Shown piece by piece: positions 1 to 6,390 of a stretch of DNA of 9,458 bases. The notes beneath the pieces were generated by a model. That model saw nothing but the letters and a program-made list of their open reading frames with translations, was not told where the DNA came from and searched no databases. The DNA is from Deltaproteobacteria bacterium RBG_16_44_11 (GTDB lineage Bacteria > Desulfobacterota > Syntrophia > Syntrophales > Smithellaceae): NCBI GenBank assembly GCA_001797845.1, contig MGQN01000023.1:47923-57380 (forward strand), in the 5' to 3' direction. Each line of letters begins with the position of its first letter. Position 1 is the first letter of the stretch. The position numbers and the translations under genes are program-made.

Positions 1-126
1 TTGTATCCTGCCTTCGGCATTCTCCTCAATCCGGAATTTGCCGCCGCCGCCATGGCATTGAGCTCTGTGTCAGTGGTGAGCAATTCGCTCAGGCTGAAAA
101 GAATTTGGAAAAAGGGTAGCAATTGA
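1..126 (+). CDS. copA: Copper-transporting P-type ATPase, C-terminal fragment (left edge cuts the gene)
   Basis: Frame 1 is open from the window edge to TGA at 124-126 and encodes the last 41 residues of a protein. It contains the hallmark end of Cu+-exporting P1B-type ATPases: an NP pair in a hydrophobic segment (FGILLNPEFAAAAMALSS), then SVSVVSNSLRLKR and a short basic tail. In this family that segment is the last transmembrane helix, whose M and SS residues belong to the conserved metal-site helix (MxxSS). The protein pumps copper out of the cytoplasm using ATP. Everything upstream (P-domain, DKTGT site, CPC motif) lies outside the window, so metal specificity rests on this tail alone; a silver- or generic heavy-metal-ATPase label would also fit. 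The gene runs convergently toward the phosphatase gene that stops at 224. Confidence 0.85.
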   Translation: MYPAFGILLNPEFAAAAMALSSVSVVSNSLRLKRIWKKGSN

Positions 127-148
127 TTAGCAAAAAGCGCTATGTCGG

Positions 149-180
149 CGGCTGTCACCAGCCCGAAGGGCAAACAGCCG
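149..180. terminator. Hairpin between convergent genes, possible bidirectional terminator
   Basis: CGGCTGT (149-155) pairs with ACAGCCG (174-180), and inside the loop GCCC (161-164) can pair with GGGC (168-171) around GAA. The element sits in the 97-base gap between the copper ATPase stop (126) and the phosphatase stop (224), where both transcripts must end. No long U tract follows on either strand, so it is not a textbook intrinsic terminator. Confidence 0.3.
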
Positions 181-223
181 TCCGGCTGAGGGCTTCGGTA
201 GGACTTCAGGACAAATCATGGCA

Positions 224-1846
224 TTATGTCAACCCGGAAGGCTGTTTTTGCGCGCACCACTCACGGAAAGCCTTGATTATGAATCTTCTTATCCCCAAAT
301 AAATAACAGCTGCAGAGAAGAGAAGTACCAGAAGCGTCGGAAGAACCCCAACCTTCAAGCAGAGGTAAGCAAAACCCACTGCCGGGAGCAGAATGATTCG
401 CACAACCGTTTTCATGATCGCTTTGGTCCTTATGAAATCCGCTATGGGAGGGGATACTTTGTAGTACCAGTTGACGAAAGACTGGCCGACATGGTTCGTA
501 AAGAGGAACGTGTCTCTAAAGTCTCTCAATATTTTCACACTCGGATCAAAGTATGAGCCGAAAGCCACGGTTGCAATGAAACAGCCACCACCGGATCCTC
601 CGGATCCACCGGGTTCTATCACAGATGGCTTCACTGAAAGGGGGAATGTAACGGTTTCGTCAATGACCGGTGGGTCATAGACGGTAGGTGTCTCGTTGGA
701 ATCATTCTCATTAACATAGGCGACGATAACCGATTGTGCAGTTGCCGTGTTATTTGCCGGATCAACAAAAACCTTAAGATACCCCAGCCGCCTAGTCGTA
801 CCGAACTGATACCAGACCGGTTTGGTGTCAGTAAGATCAACAAAAGGACCCCCGGCATTGCCGACAATGAAATACGGGATCCCCATTACCCCCACTACCC
901 CCTCTACCAGAAACCTCTGGTAAGTATGTGCATGACCGGCGAAATTTGCGCTAATATGGTAGCGATGATACAGGTCTTCCCATGGCTCAAGATCAGAATT
1001 AATCGTGGTTCTGCCATCCTCCCAGATCGGATGGTGATGTATGGTAAATGTTCCTGACATGGTATTGTCCAGCTGGTCTCTGAGCCAGGTTTCCTGCCTC
1101 TGGGCAAGGGATGGGGAAGTATGCGGATCATCACCATGGGCATTATTCGGATCCGGAGAGTCAAGACTGATAAACCGGATACCCGCACAGTCAAAGGAGT
1201 AGTAGTTCAAGGGCATGTTAAATGCCCAACGGTAATGATCGGCGGCGGTAGGCGGGTAACTTTCACCATTGGGATTATGATATTCATGGTTCCCGATGGT
1301 GGGAAAGATGGCGGATTTCGCGAGCATCCCGTCGGCAACCTGGAAAAATATGGTCCATAACGACTCATCATCCTTCCTTGCATAGTCCCCGCCATGGAGG
1401 ATAAAAAGCACATCCGGCTCCTTTGCGATGGCATCCGCCACGTACTTGAACCGTTTCTCCTCAGTATAATTATGACCTTCCTGCGAATCGCTGATTACAA
1501 TAAAGGTAAATGGACCGCTGACCGGCATCGTCCGGAACGTGCGGTTGCTAAATGCGTCCTCATCTCCTGAAGGTTTCACCTTATAGATATACGATGTATT
1601 GGGTTCAAGGCCGGTAAGCTGTACATGTTGATAGCGGGCCGTTGTCTGAGATGTTATCGTTTTTTCAAAGGTTTGATCATGGTTGTAATAATCCGACGTG
1701 GCGTAGTCTATTGAGCCCGACCCATCGCATTCCCCTCGCCAGTTGATGGTCGCAGAATTTGTCGTGGTTTTTGTTACCCACGGAGCCCAATAATCGACCG
1801 CCTCCGCAATGGTCGGAACAATGCAGAAGAGGCAGAAAAGTATCAA
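224..1846 (-). CDS. Exported purple-acid-phosphatase-like metallophosphoesterase with CFI-box C-terminal anchor
   Basis: Predicted secreted or surface-anchored phosphatase. Numbering from the TTG at 1846: a hydrophobic export segment ending IAEA (about 1-16); a fibronectin-III-like domain typical of purple acid phosphatases (about 18-107); then a calcineurin-like phosphoesterase domain with its metal-binding blocks in order, DSQ (120-122), GGD (152-154), GNHE (185-188), HHHP (270-273) and GHAHTYQR (304-311). A Gly/Ser-rich linker (412-421) leads to CFIATVAFGS (422-431), the start of the CFI-box C-terminal domain, and two hydrophobic stretches (about 476-520) with a basic tail. The natural substrate is unknown; phosphomonoester hydrolysis outside the cytoplasm is the family expectation. 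The 5' end is uncertain: the same frame stays open upstream, giving a better signal peptide with a basic n-region (KPCRH), up to an ATA codon at 1984-1982 placed 6 bases after a strong Shine-Dalgarno. The true protein may therefore have 586 rather than 540 residues. The TTG at 1846 is simply the first standard start codon and has no good ribosome site. Confidence 0.85.
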   Translation of the reverse strand: MILFCLFCIVPTIAEAVDYWAPWVTKTTTNSATINWRGECDGSGSIDYATSDYYNHDQTFEKTITSQTTARYQHVQLTGLEPNTSYIYKVKPSGDEDAFSNRTFRTMPVSGPFTFIVISDSQEGHNYTEEKRFKYVADAIAKEPDVLFILHGGDYARKDDESLWTIFFQVADGMLAKSAIFPTIGNHEYHNPNGESYPPTAADHYRWAFNMPLNYYSFDCAGIRFISLDSPDPNNAHGDDPHTSPSLAQRQETWLRDQLDNTMSGTFTIHHHPIWEDGRTTINSDLEPWEDLYHRYHISANFAGHAHTYQRFLVEGVVGVMGIPYFIVGNAGGPFVDLTDTKPVWYQFGTTRRLGYLKVFVDPANNTATAQSVIVAYVNENDSNETPTVYDPPVIDETVTFPLSVKPSVIEPGGSGGSGGGCFIATVAFGSYFDPSVKILRDFRDTFLFTNHVGQSFVNWYYKVSPPIADFIRTKAIMKTVVRIILLPAVGFAYLCLKVGVLPTLLVLLFSAAVIYLGIRRFIIKAFREWCAQKQPSGLT

Positions 1847-1981
1847 TACCAGTAAATGCCTGCAGGGCTTTACTGACAGGAAATTTAATTTACGCGGGAG
1901 AAGAGGGAGCAGGGGGCGGGCGTTCCCGGGCAGTCGTTCGGCGGCGTCAAGACTTGCAATCGGGCGGTTTCTACTGGTAGT

Positions 1982-1996
1982 TATGGCAAACCTCCT
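1982..1996 (-). promoter_or_regulatory. Strong Shine-Dalgarno followed by an ATA codon (probable phosphatase initiation region)
   Basis: On the minus strand AGGAGG (1996-1991) is followed by a 6-base spacer and ATA (1984-1982). ATA lies exactly 46 codons upstream of, and in frame with, the TTG at 1846, with no stop between. No ATG or GTG occurs at workable distance; the only nearby TTG abuts the Shine-Dalgarno and opens a frame that stops after two codons. The site is about 26 bases below the predicted transcription start. Either ATA is used as a rare start codon or an ATG has mutated. Confidence 0.6.
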
Positions 1997-2028
1997 GACT
2001 CGATAAGGTATTGATTTTGATGGATGAA

Positions 2029-2057
2029 AATATAGAGAAGCTTTTTTTGCTTGTCAA
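2029..2057 (-). promoter_or_regulatory. Sigma-70-type promoter of the phosphatase gene
   Basis: On the minus strand the sequence reads TTGACA (2057-2052), a 17-base spacer containing an A-tract, then TATATT (2034-2029). The -35 is a perfect match, the -10 matches 5 of 6, and the spacing is optimal. Transcription would begin near 2022, giving a short leader with AGGAGG at 1996-1991. Confidence 0.7.
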
Positions 2058-2355
2058 GGGATATTGTGCATCGAAAAACAGAGGCCGGCAATGCGGTGGG
2101 GAAAGGGAGATGCCGCCGCCCTTTTGAGAAATCAGCTCACGTTTGGTCTGCTCACCCGTCAAGAAGGCAATTTTGAGTTCAATTCAGGCAGGCCTCTTTT
2201 TCACGATGTGTTATGCCGGGATGTATTCGTTCTAGGAGTATTCAGGGGACTGATAGAGATGTTCGTCATTCATTTCCAATTGAAATGATGTAAGCCTATC
2301 AAAATCACAGGATGCCTGATAACACGGAAAAAATAAATTAATGCGCAAATGAGCG
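2058..2355. other. Intergenic region without a convincing gene; small hairpins
   Basis: Nearly 300 bases separate the redox gene stop from the phosphatase promoter. Short open frames exist on both strands but none has a ribosome site plus a recognisable motif. Visible structure: an imperfect inverted repeat (separate entry), a 7-base-pair hairpin TCATTTC/GAAATGA at 2270-2288, and a bulged stem at about 2304-2320 (ATCACAGG with CCTGAT). The last two lie downstream of the minus-strand redox gene and could help end or stabilise its transcript, though neither has a clear U tract. On the minus strand near 2162-2090 a frame reads LTGEQTKRELISQKGGG, which looks coding-like but belongs to no family I recognise; it could be a gene remnant. 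Confidence 0.4.
2069..2208. repeat. Imperfect inverted repeat flanking about 98 bases
   Basis: The left arm (2069-2089) and the reverse complement of the right arm (2188-2208) share CATC, then GAAAAA, then GAGGCC, then GC, interrupted by compensating 2-base indels; about 18 of 21 positions agree. The whole element is about 140 bases, the size of a small non-autonomous element remnant, but no target-site duplication was identified. It could equally be a long hairpin in the minus-strand transcript. Confidence 0.35.
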
Positions 2356-3048
2356 TTACTTCTCTTTTTCAAACTTAGACTTCTTCGCGCCGCAAACCGG
2401 GCAAACCCAGGAATCGGGAATATCTTCAAACTTGGTGCCGGGTGCGATGCCGCCATCCGGGTCGCCTTTGGCCGGATCGTAAACGTAGCCGCATACACTG
2501 CATACGTAACGCGCTCCCGCTGAGGTCGATGTAGCCGCTTTTTCTTCTTTCACATAGGTCGGCGCGTTTTTGGAAGATTTCCCGCCTTTGACACTTTGAT
2601 AGTAAGCGTAAGTCAATGGTGCTCCCTCGCTGATAACATCAGCTTCAACAACATGGCCGAAAAATATTGTGTGCGTGCCGCAGTCCATTTCATTTTCCAC
2701 CTCAACCTCGATAAAGCTTAACGCGTAATCAAGAACAATGGGAACACCCGTCGCACCTTTTTTTGTTTTTATGTCTTTGAGTTTATCGACGTTGCGGCCG
2801 CTTTTAAAACCGAATAATCCGATGAAGGTCATCGGCGCTTCTTGGGATAAAATCGAAACGGCAAATTTACGGCTGAGCTTGACTAGTTCATGGGTATAAT
2901 TTTCCTTATTGATGCTGATAGCGATCGTTGCCGGATTCGCTGTGACCTGAAACATGGAGTTGGCAATCTGACCGTTGAATTTTCCATCCTGTCCGGACGT
3001 CACTATATAAATGCCGTAACTTATTTTGTGGAGTGCTGCTCTGTTCAT
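2356..3048 (-). CDS. hrb: Flavin reductase (flavoredoxin-type) fused to rubredoxin; high-molecular-weight rubredoxin-like
   Basis: A 230-residue redox protein. Residues 1 to about 150 form an FMN-binding flavin-reductase-like domain: the opening MNRAALHKISYGIYIVTSG, the block NGQIANSMFQVTANP and HTIFFGHVVEAD are typical. After a linker rich in K, A, S and T comes a complete rubredoxin domain (about 178-230) with both iron knuckles, CSVCGYVYDP and WVCPVCGAKKS, around a PDGGIAPGTKFEDIP core. Fusions of this kind (Hrb of Moorella) are known to pass electrons from NAD(P)H through flavin to iron and on to flavodiiron proteins that remove O2 or NO, so cytoplasmic oxidative or nitrosative defence in an anaerobe is the likely role. 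The start chosen is ATG at 3048-3046, because GAGGAG (3060-3055) sits 6 bases upstream and the known N-terminus of the family begins there. The frame opens further, to 3120, without such a signal. No flavodiiron partner gene is in the window. Confidence 0.9.
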   Translation of the reverse strand: MNRAALHKISYGIYIVTSGQDGKFNGQIANSMFQVTANPATIAISINKENYTHELVKLSRKFAVSILSQEAPMTFIGLFGFKSGRNVDKLKDIKTKKGATGVPIVLDYALSFIEVEVENEMDCGTHTIFFGHVVEADVISEGAPLTYAYYQSVKGGKSSKNAPTYVKEEKAATSTSAGARYVCSVCGYVYDPAKGDPDGGIAPGTKFEDIPDSWVCPVCGAKKSKFEKEK

Positions 3049-3079
3049 TATTTGCTCCTCTTTTAGGGGAAGTTGTTTT

Positions 3080-3120
3080 GTGACACTGGCCTTATAACGT
3101 AAAATTATTTTCAGTGCCAC
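3080..3120 (-). promoter_or_regulatory. Candidate promoter and operator of the flavoredoxin-rubredoxin gene
   Basis: On the minus strand GTGGCA (3120-3115), an 18-base spacer and TATAAG (3096-3091) could serve as a weak -35/-10 pair, placing transcription start about 36 bases before the ATG. The pair is bracketed by an inverted repeat: GTGACACTG (3080-3088) and CAGTGCCAC (3112-3120), arms matching at 8 of 9 positions with centres 32 bases apart. One arm covers the -35, the other the start region. A perfect palindrome, GTAAATTTAC, follows at 3121-3130. The layout suits a dimeric repressor or redox regulator, whose identity is unknown. Confidence 0.4.
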
Positions 3121-3238
3121 GTAAATTTACTGAGGGGGAATTAAAACAACAGTTGACTGATGTATCCAACCCATAGTGCTTTTCTATTGCCTCCATAACC
3201 TTATGCAACTTAATGCTACTTCCATTTTTGTTTTTAAT

Positions 3239-3265
3239 TTGACAAAAGAGTATTTCTCTTATAAT
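3239..3265 (+). promoter_or_regulatory. Promoter of the FabA-led acyl cluster
   Basis: TTGACA (3239-3244) and TATAAT (3260-3265) are both perfect consensus hexamers, separated by 15 bases, which is shorter than the optimal 17. Start of transcription would fall near 3272, giving an untranslated leader of about 165 bases before the ATG at 3439. Confidence 0.55.
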
Positions 3266-3313
3266 TAATTACCTTAGAAGTGAATTCCGACCATCAAAAG
3301 TTCATAATTGCGA

Positions 3314-3375
3314 CCTGGGCTGGAGCCCGGGGCTTTCAAGCCAGAACTGGAATAATCTTCAACCTGGGGATTATT
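3314..3375 (+). promoter_or_regulatory. Structured mRNA leader with three consecutive hairpins
   Basis: Hairpin 1: CCTGGGC (3314-3320), loop TGGA, GCCCGGG (3325-3331), with one wobble pair. Hairpin 2: GGCT (3331-3334), loop TTCA, AGCC (3339-3342). Hairpin 3: AATAATC (3351-3357), loop of 11, GATTATT (3369-3375). All lie between the predicted promoter and the FabA start. The set could be a cis-regulatory RNA, a protein-binding leader, or simply a stabilising structure. It matches no riboswitch class I know, and hairpins 1 and 2 share base 3331, so they may be alternatives. Confidence 0.4.
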
Positions 3376-3438
3376 ATCCTTAATCTCATTTTGATTTAAC
3401 ACTCAGCCTGGATGTAAAAAAGGAAAGAGAAAAAAACA

Positions 3439-4032
3439 ATGATAAAATATCAAGAATTTTTATCGCGGGATCATTTTAATTTCGAGGAAATTCTGGCAAC
3501 AGCTTACGGGACTTTGGTGTCGGATCCGCCGCCACACTTTGATGCCCGGCTGCCGGCACCACCTTTTCTGATGATCGATAGGATATTGAAAGTGGAAAGC
3601 GACGGCAAACATGGAAGAATCATTGCGGAACAAGATATCCGTATGGATGCTTGGTATTTTCAGTGTCATTTCATTGGAGATCCCGTGCAGCCAGGTTGCC
3701 TCTGTGTTGATGCTGTTTGGCAGCTGTTAGGCTTCTATTGTCTCTGGCGCGGTGCTTTAGGTTATGGCCGGGCTCTAGGCTGCGGAGATATATCATTCAG
3801 TGGTCAGGTCCGCCCTTTCAATAAATGTGTTCGTTATGAAATCGATGTCCGGCGTTATGCCCAATTGAAAGGTTCCGGTGCGGCAATAGTCGTCGGTGAC
3901 GGCAAAGTCTTTGTGGATGATGAATTAATTGCCAATGTCCAACAGGCCAGAACGGGAATATTCAAGAACATAGGATACAAGGATTATCCCAATAGATCCA
4001 AATATTCTATTGGCGGAATAATGGCAAGATAA
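3439..4032 (+). CDS. FabA-type 3-hydroxyacyl-ACP dehydratase/isomerase
   Basis: Hotdog-fold enzyme of the FabA family, which dehydrates 3-hydroxyacyl-ACP and, in true FabA, isomerises trans-2 to cis-3 decenoyl-ACP. Of 197 residues, 40-175 align with E. coli FabA: LPAPPFLMIDRI (39-50), then CHFIGDPVQPGC with catalytic His77, and Asp91 exactly 14 residues later in VDAVWQLLGFY, then GRALGCGDISFSGQV and a closing RTGIF. Both catalytic residues are present, so activity is likely. It is about 25 residues longer than E. coli FabA, with extensions at both ends (N-terminal about 20, C-terminal KDYPNRSKYSIGG). ATG at 3439 follows a purine-rich AGGAAAGAG (3421-3429), a loosely spaced ribosome site. As first gene of the acyl cluster, with acyl carrier proteins downstream, it may serve a specialised lipid rather than housekeeping unsaturated fatty acid synthesis; that is inference, and I do not assign the fabA symbol. 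Confidence 0.88.
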   Translation: MIKYQEFLSRDHFNFEEILATAYGTLVSDPPPHFDARLPAPPFLMIDRILKVESDGKHGRIIAEQDIRMDAWYFQCHFIGDPVQPGCLCVDAVWQLLGFYCLWRGALGYGRALGCGDISFSGQVRPFNKCVRYEIDVRRYAQLKGSGAAIVVGDGKVFVDDELIANVQQARTGIFKNIGYKDYPNRSKYSIGGIMAR

Positions 4033-4068
4033 GGAAAAACGTATACTAGGCAGTTCTCTCCGCCCGCA

Positions 4069-4122
4069 ATCCCGCCTATGGCGGGATAGTTCGGCTTACA
4101 AATTCCAACGCACTGCGTTTTT
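4069..4122 (+). terminator. Hairpin pair after the FabA-type gene, possible terminator
   Basis: ATCCCGCC (4069-4076), loop TAT, GGCGGGAT (4080-4087) is a perfect 8-base-pair stem without a U tract; this kind of GC palindrome often recurs between genes in a genome. About 20 bases on, AACGC (4107-4111), loop ACT, GCGTT (4115-4119) runs into TTT (five T in all from 4118), with CAAATT (4099-4104) and AATTTG (4125-4130) able to extend it. The second hairpin is the better intrinsic terminator candidate. Confidence 0.4.
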
Positions 4123-4150
4123 GAAATTTGAGTCTCACTAGAAATATTTC

Positions 4151-4180
4151 TTGAAATTTTTCCCCACTTAAAGTTATCAT
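4151..4180 (+). promoter_or_regulatory. Possible secondary promoter ahead of the membrane protein gene
   Basis: TTGAAA (4151-4156), an 18-base spacer and TATCAT (4175-4180) each match consensus at 5 of 6 positions. The site lies just after the hairpin pair and 30 bases before the next ATG, in very AT-rich sequence where chance matches are common. Confidence 0.35.
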
Positions 4181-4209
4181 TATACGTTTTTTAAAATACA
4201 TTTTTATTT

Positions 4210-4629
4210 ATGGGGAAAATATTGAACACTATAAAGAAAACCGCCCATTATTTTGCCCGAAAAAAATATTGCCGGGCAGCCATAGACAACCGTGCCGATC
4301 TGCGTGTTTTCCAGGAAAAACCGACGCTTTCGATAGCGATGGGTATGGTAATGATTGCTTTTAGCTATGTGATTGGTCTGCCCGCGGTGGTATTTTTGGC
4401 TACGCTTGCTATTTGGCTGGATAAACCTTTAATTGGTATTATCGGCGGTCCTTTGATATATGGCATTTCCACGCTGATTTTTATCATCGGTATTAGGTTG
4501 GCGGGCTTAAAACATATTAAAGCGTTATTCTTATGGATGGTACGAATTATATTAGAAAAAATTCTTGGTGAGGAAGCTAAGAGCATCAGGTCTTCACCGG
4601 CAGAAGGTTCGGGAATTACCCACACGTAA
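4210..4629 (+). CDS. Small integral membrane protein of the acyl cluster, unknown function
   Basis: A 139-residue protein I cannot assign to a family. A basic, probably cytoplasmic N-terminus (KKTAHYFARKKYCRAAIDNR) precedes two or three hydrophobic stretches: about 39-70 (long enough for a tight helical hairpin), 74-98, and a weaker amphipathic one at 104-119. The tail from 120 is polar (EEAKSIRSSPAEGSG). No catalytic motif is visible. It is 48 bases upstream of an acyl carrier protein on the same strand, so it is probably co-transcribed and may act in lipid handling or as a membrane anchor for a complex; that is inference from context only. The ATG at 4210 has no clear Shine-Dalgarno, so translation may start later, but the hydrophobic core would be unaffected. 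Confidence 0.75.
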   Translation: MGKILNTIKKTAHYFARKKYCRAAIDNRADLRVFQEKPTLSIAMGMVMIAFSYVIGLPAVVFLATLAIWLDKPLIGIIGGPLIYGISTLIFIIGIRLAGLKHIKALFLWMVRIILEKILGEEAKSIRSSPAEGSGITHT

Positions 4630-4677
4630 AACTGAAGCGCACTCATACGCGCTATTAAAGAAATGTTGAGGTGTTAA

Positions 4678-4950
4678 ATGAGTCAAATTGAAGATTTGGT
4701 CGGTGAACTGAAAGTTAAAATTATCTCGACACTGGGTTTAATGGATATTAAGCCTGAAGACATCAAAGATGATGCTCCTCTTGTCGGTGGAGATACAGGA
4801 ATAGATTCCATTGATGTTCTGGAGCTAGTGATGATGATTGAAAAAGATTACGGCGTCAAAATTGAGAATAAAGAATTGGGCGCCAAAGTTTTCGCGTCTA
4901 TTCGCATTCTAGCCACGCACATTTTTGAAAACCAGCGGAAAAAAGCTTAG
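4678..4950 (+). CDS. Acyl carrier protein 1
   Basis: A 90-residue, acidic four-helix carrier protein. The phosphopantetheine site is Ser44 in TGIDSIDVLEL, the standard (G)xDS(I/L) signature, so it should be modified to the holo form and carry acyl chains as thioesters in the cytoplasm. The segment before it has an extra VGGDTG loop, unlike the shorter LGADSL region of housekeeping AcpP, which suggests a dedicated carrier. The ribosome site TTGAGGTG ends about 5 bases before ATG. The protein ends in a basic ENQRKKA tail. It lies between the membrane protein and the B12-type radical SAM gene, 47 bases before the latter, consistent with presenting a substrate to that enzyme. Confidence 0.9.
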   Translation: MSQIEDLVGELKVKIISTLGLMDIKPEDIKDDAPLVGGDTGIDSIDVLELVMMIEKDYGVKIENKELGAKVFASIRILATHIFENQRKKA

Positions 4951-4997
4951 GCTGAAGTTCAAGAAAAATAACATTTTTTATCTACGATGTCTTTACT

Positions 4998-6347
4998 ATG
5001 AAAGTATTGCTAATTTCAGCAAACACTTTGAGGATACCTTATCCGGTCTATCCGCTAGGGCTTGATTATGTCGCTGGCGCTCTGGGGTCCCGCTATCAAA
5101 CTAAAATACTGGATTTAAATGAGTTTGGTGACTTAGGTGAAGTGGGAACCTTTATCAGAGAGTTTGCGCCGGACTTCGTCGGAATATCGATAAGAAACAT
5201 TGATAACACTGATACCATCAACAGCCGCGGCTTTCTTGCCGAATACCAAAATTTAATTCACCAAATCAGGGAAAATTCGCAAGCCAAGTTAATTTTGGGC
5301 GGTAGTGGTTTTACTGTTTTCCCGGTGGAATTTTTGCAGGCGTTGGATGTCGATTACGGTATTGTCGGTGAAGGCGAAAGGTTGCCGCTATTACTGGAAG
5401 CCCTGGAAAAAAATAAGGACCCAAAAGCAATTCCCGGCATTGTGACTAAAGAAGCTGTCCATATTTCTTACGAGACATGGAATCGTGCCGTCAAAAGGAA
5501 TTTTGATCCGACAAGCTCGCATATACAGATTTATTTATCCTACGGCGGCATGCTCAATCTGCAAACAAAAAGGGGTTGCCCGTTCCAGTGCAGCTACTGC
5601 ACTTATCCCCATATTGAAGGGCACCGGATGCGTTTTTTCCCGCCAGACGAAATCGCTCAAAAAGCCCGTGAATTGCAGGATGCCGGCGCCAAGTATATTT
5701 TTATAACCGATTCCGCTTTCAATGCCAGCTATGAGCAAAGCCTTAAAGTGGCCGAGGCTTTTATTAAAGCCCGTGTATCTATCCCCTGGGGAGGATTTTT
5801 TGCCCCGACAATTCCACCACAAGATTATTACCAAAAACTTGCCGATGCCGGTTTGACTCATGTGGAATTCGGCACGGAATCTCTATCCGATACAATGCTT
5901 ACCAATTTACAAAAACCTTTTGTCACTGGCGACGTTTTTAATGCTCATCATCAGGCATTGCGGGCAGGCCTGTATATTGCTCATTATTTTCTCCTGGGTG
6001 GCCCCGGTGAAAACAAGCAAACTCTGCAGGACACGCTAAACGGTGTAGATAAGCTTGAAAAATCCGTTTTTTTCTTTTTTTGCGGCATTAGAATTTATCC
6101 GCATACGGACTTGTATAATGTTGCTTTGCGGGAAGGCCAAATTCAAGCCTCACAAAGCCTCCTACAGCCGGTATTTTATAGTTCACCGCACATTTCCGGC
6201 AAAGAAATTATGCAAATGGTGGAAAATCACGCCAACGGCCGTTTTAATTGGCTTATTGGCGCCGGTGAAACCAAGGCCACCCGCGTTCTTCCTAAGCTTT
6301 ACGAGCGGGGGTTTACGGGGCCGTTGTGGGAGCACTTGATCCAATGA
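4998..6347 (+). CDS. B12-binding-domain radical SAM enzyme, likely lipid-modifying
   Basis: A 449-residue enzyme. Residues 1-145 form a cobalamin-binding-like Rossmann domain: a strand MKVLLISAN followed by PVYPLGLDYVAGAL, LILGGSGFTVFP (98-109) and DYGIVGEGE (119-127), the usual pattern of this class, without a DxHxxG cobalt-ligating histidine. The radical SAM core follows, with the 4Fe-4S motif CPFQCSYC (Cys194, Cys198, Cys201) and SAM-barrel blocks FITDSAF, VEFGTESLS and LLGGPGE. It should cleave SAM to a 5'-deoxyadenosyl radical; with cobalamin the family often methylates unactivated carbon or rearranges chains. I recall close relatives being named lipid-biosynthesis B12-binding/radical SAM proteins, which fits the neighbouring acyl carrier proteins, but the reaction is unknown. 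Odd feature: a run of four Phe in SVFFFFCGIRIYP. The start ATG at 4998 has no strong ribosome site but begins the domain exactly. Confidence 0.88.
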   Translation: MKVLLISANTLRIPYPVYPLGLDYVAGALGSRYQTKILDLNEFGDLGEVGTFIREFAPDFVGISIRNIDNTDTINSRGFLAEYQNLIHQIRENSQAKLILGGSGFTVFPVEFLQALDVDYGIVGEGERLPLLLEALEKNKDPKAIPGIVTKEAVHISYETWNRAVKRNFDPTSSHIQIYLSYGGMLNLQTKRGCPFQCSYCTYPHIEGHRMRFFPPDEIAQKARELQDAGAKYIFITDSAFNASYEQSLKVAEAFIKARVSIPWGGFFAPTIPPQDYYQKLADAGLTHVEFGTESLSDTMLTNLQKPFVTGDVFNAHHQALRAGLYIAHYFLLGGPGENKQTLQDTLNGVDKLEKSVFFFFCGIRIYPHTDLYNVALREGQIQASQSLLQPVFYSSPHISGKEIMQMVENHANGRFNWLIGAGETKATRVLPKLYERGFTGPLWEHLIQ

Positions 6348-6390
6348 TACCAGATCGCTTTCGTCGGCTAACTTTGTTGGCATCGTCGTC

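Noticed and set aside
218..1360. Several open frames opposite the phosphatase gene
   Set aside because: They are antisense to a well-supported domain protein and have no motifs of their own.
1971..2162. A minus-strand open frame overlapping the phosphatase promoter and leader
   Set aside because: It runs through the -35, -10 and Shine-Dalgarno in a different frame from the phosphatase and has no recognisable family; only its first part looks coding-like, so at most it is a remnant.
2064..2288. A 74-codon plus-strand open frame between the redox and phosphatase genes
   Set aside because: It starts with a non-ATG codon without a ribosome site, has no recognisable motif, and crosses the inverted repeat.
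3091..3120. A TGGCAC element upstream of the rubredoxin fusion, like the -24 box of sigma-54 promoters
   Set aside because: The GC dinucleotide required at -12 is missing; the position holds AT-rich sequence.
3049..3120. Longer N-terminus for the flavoredoxin-rubredoxin protein, starting at 3120
   Set aside because: It adds 24 residues unlike the family, has no ribosome site, and would overlap the candidate promoter; the ATG at 3048 has a clear GAGGAG.
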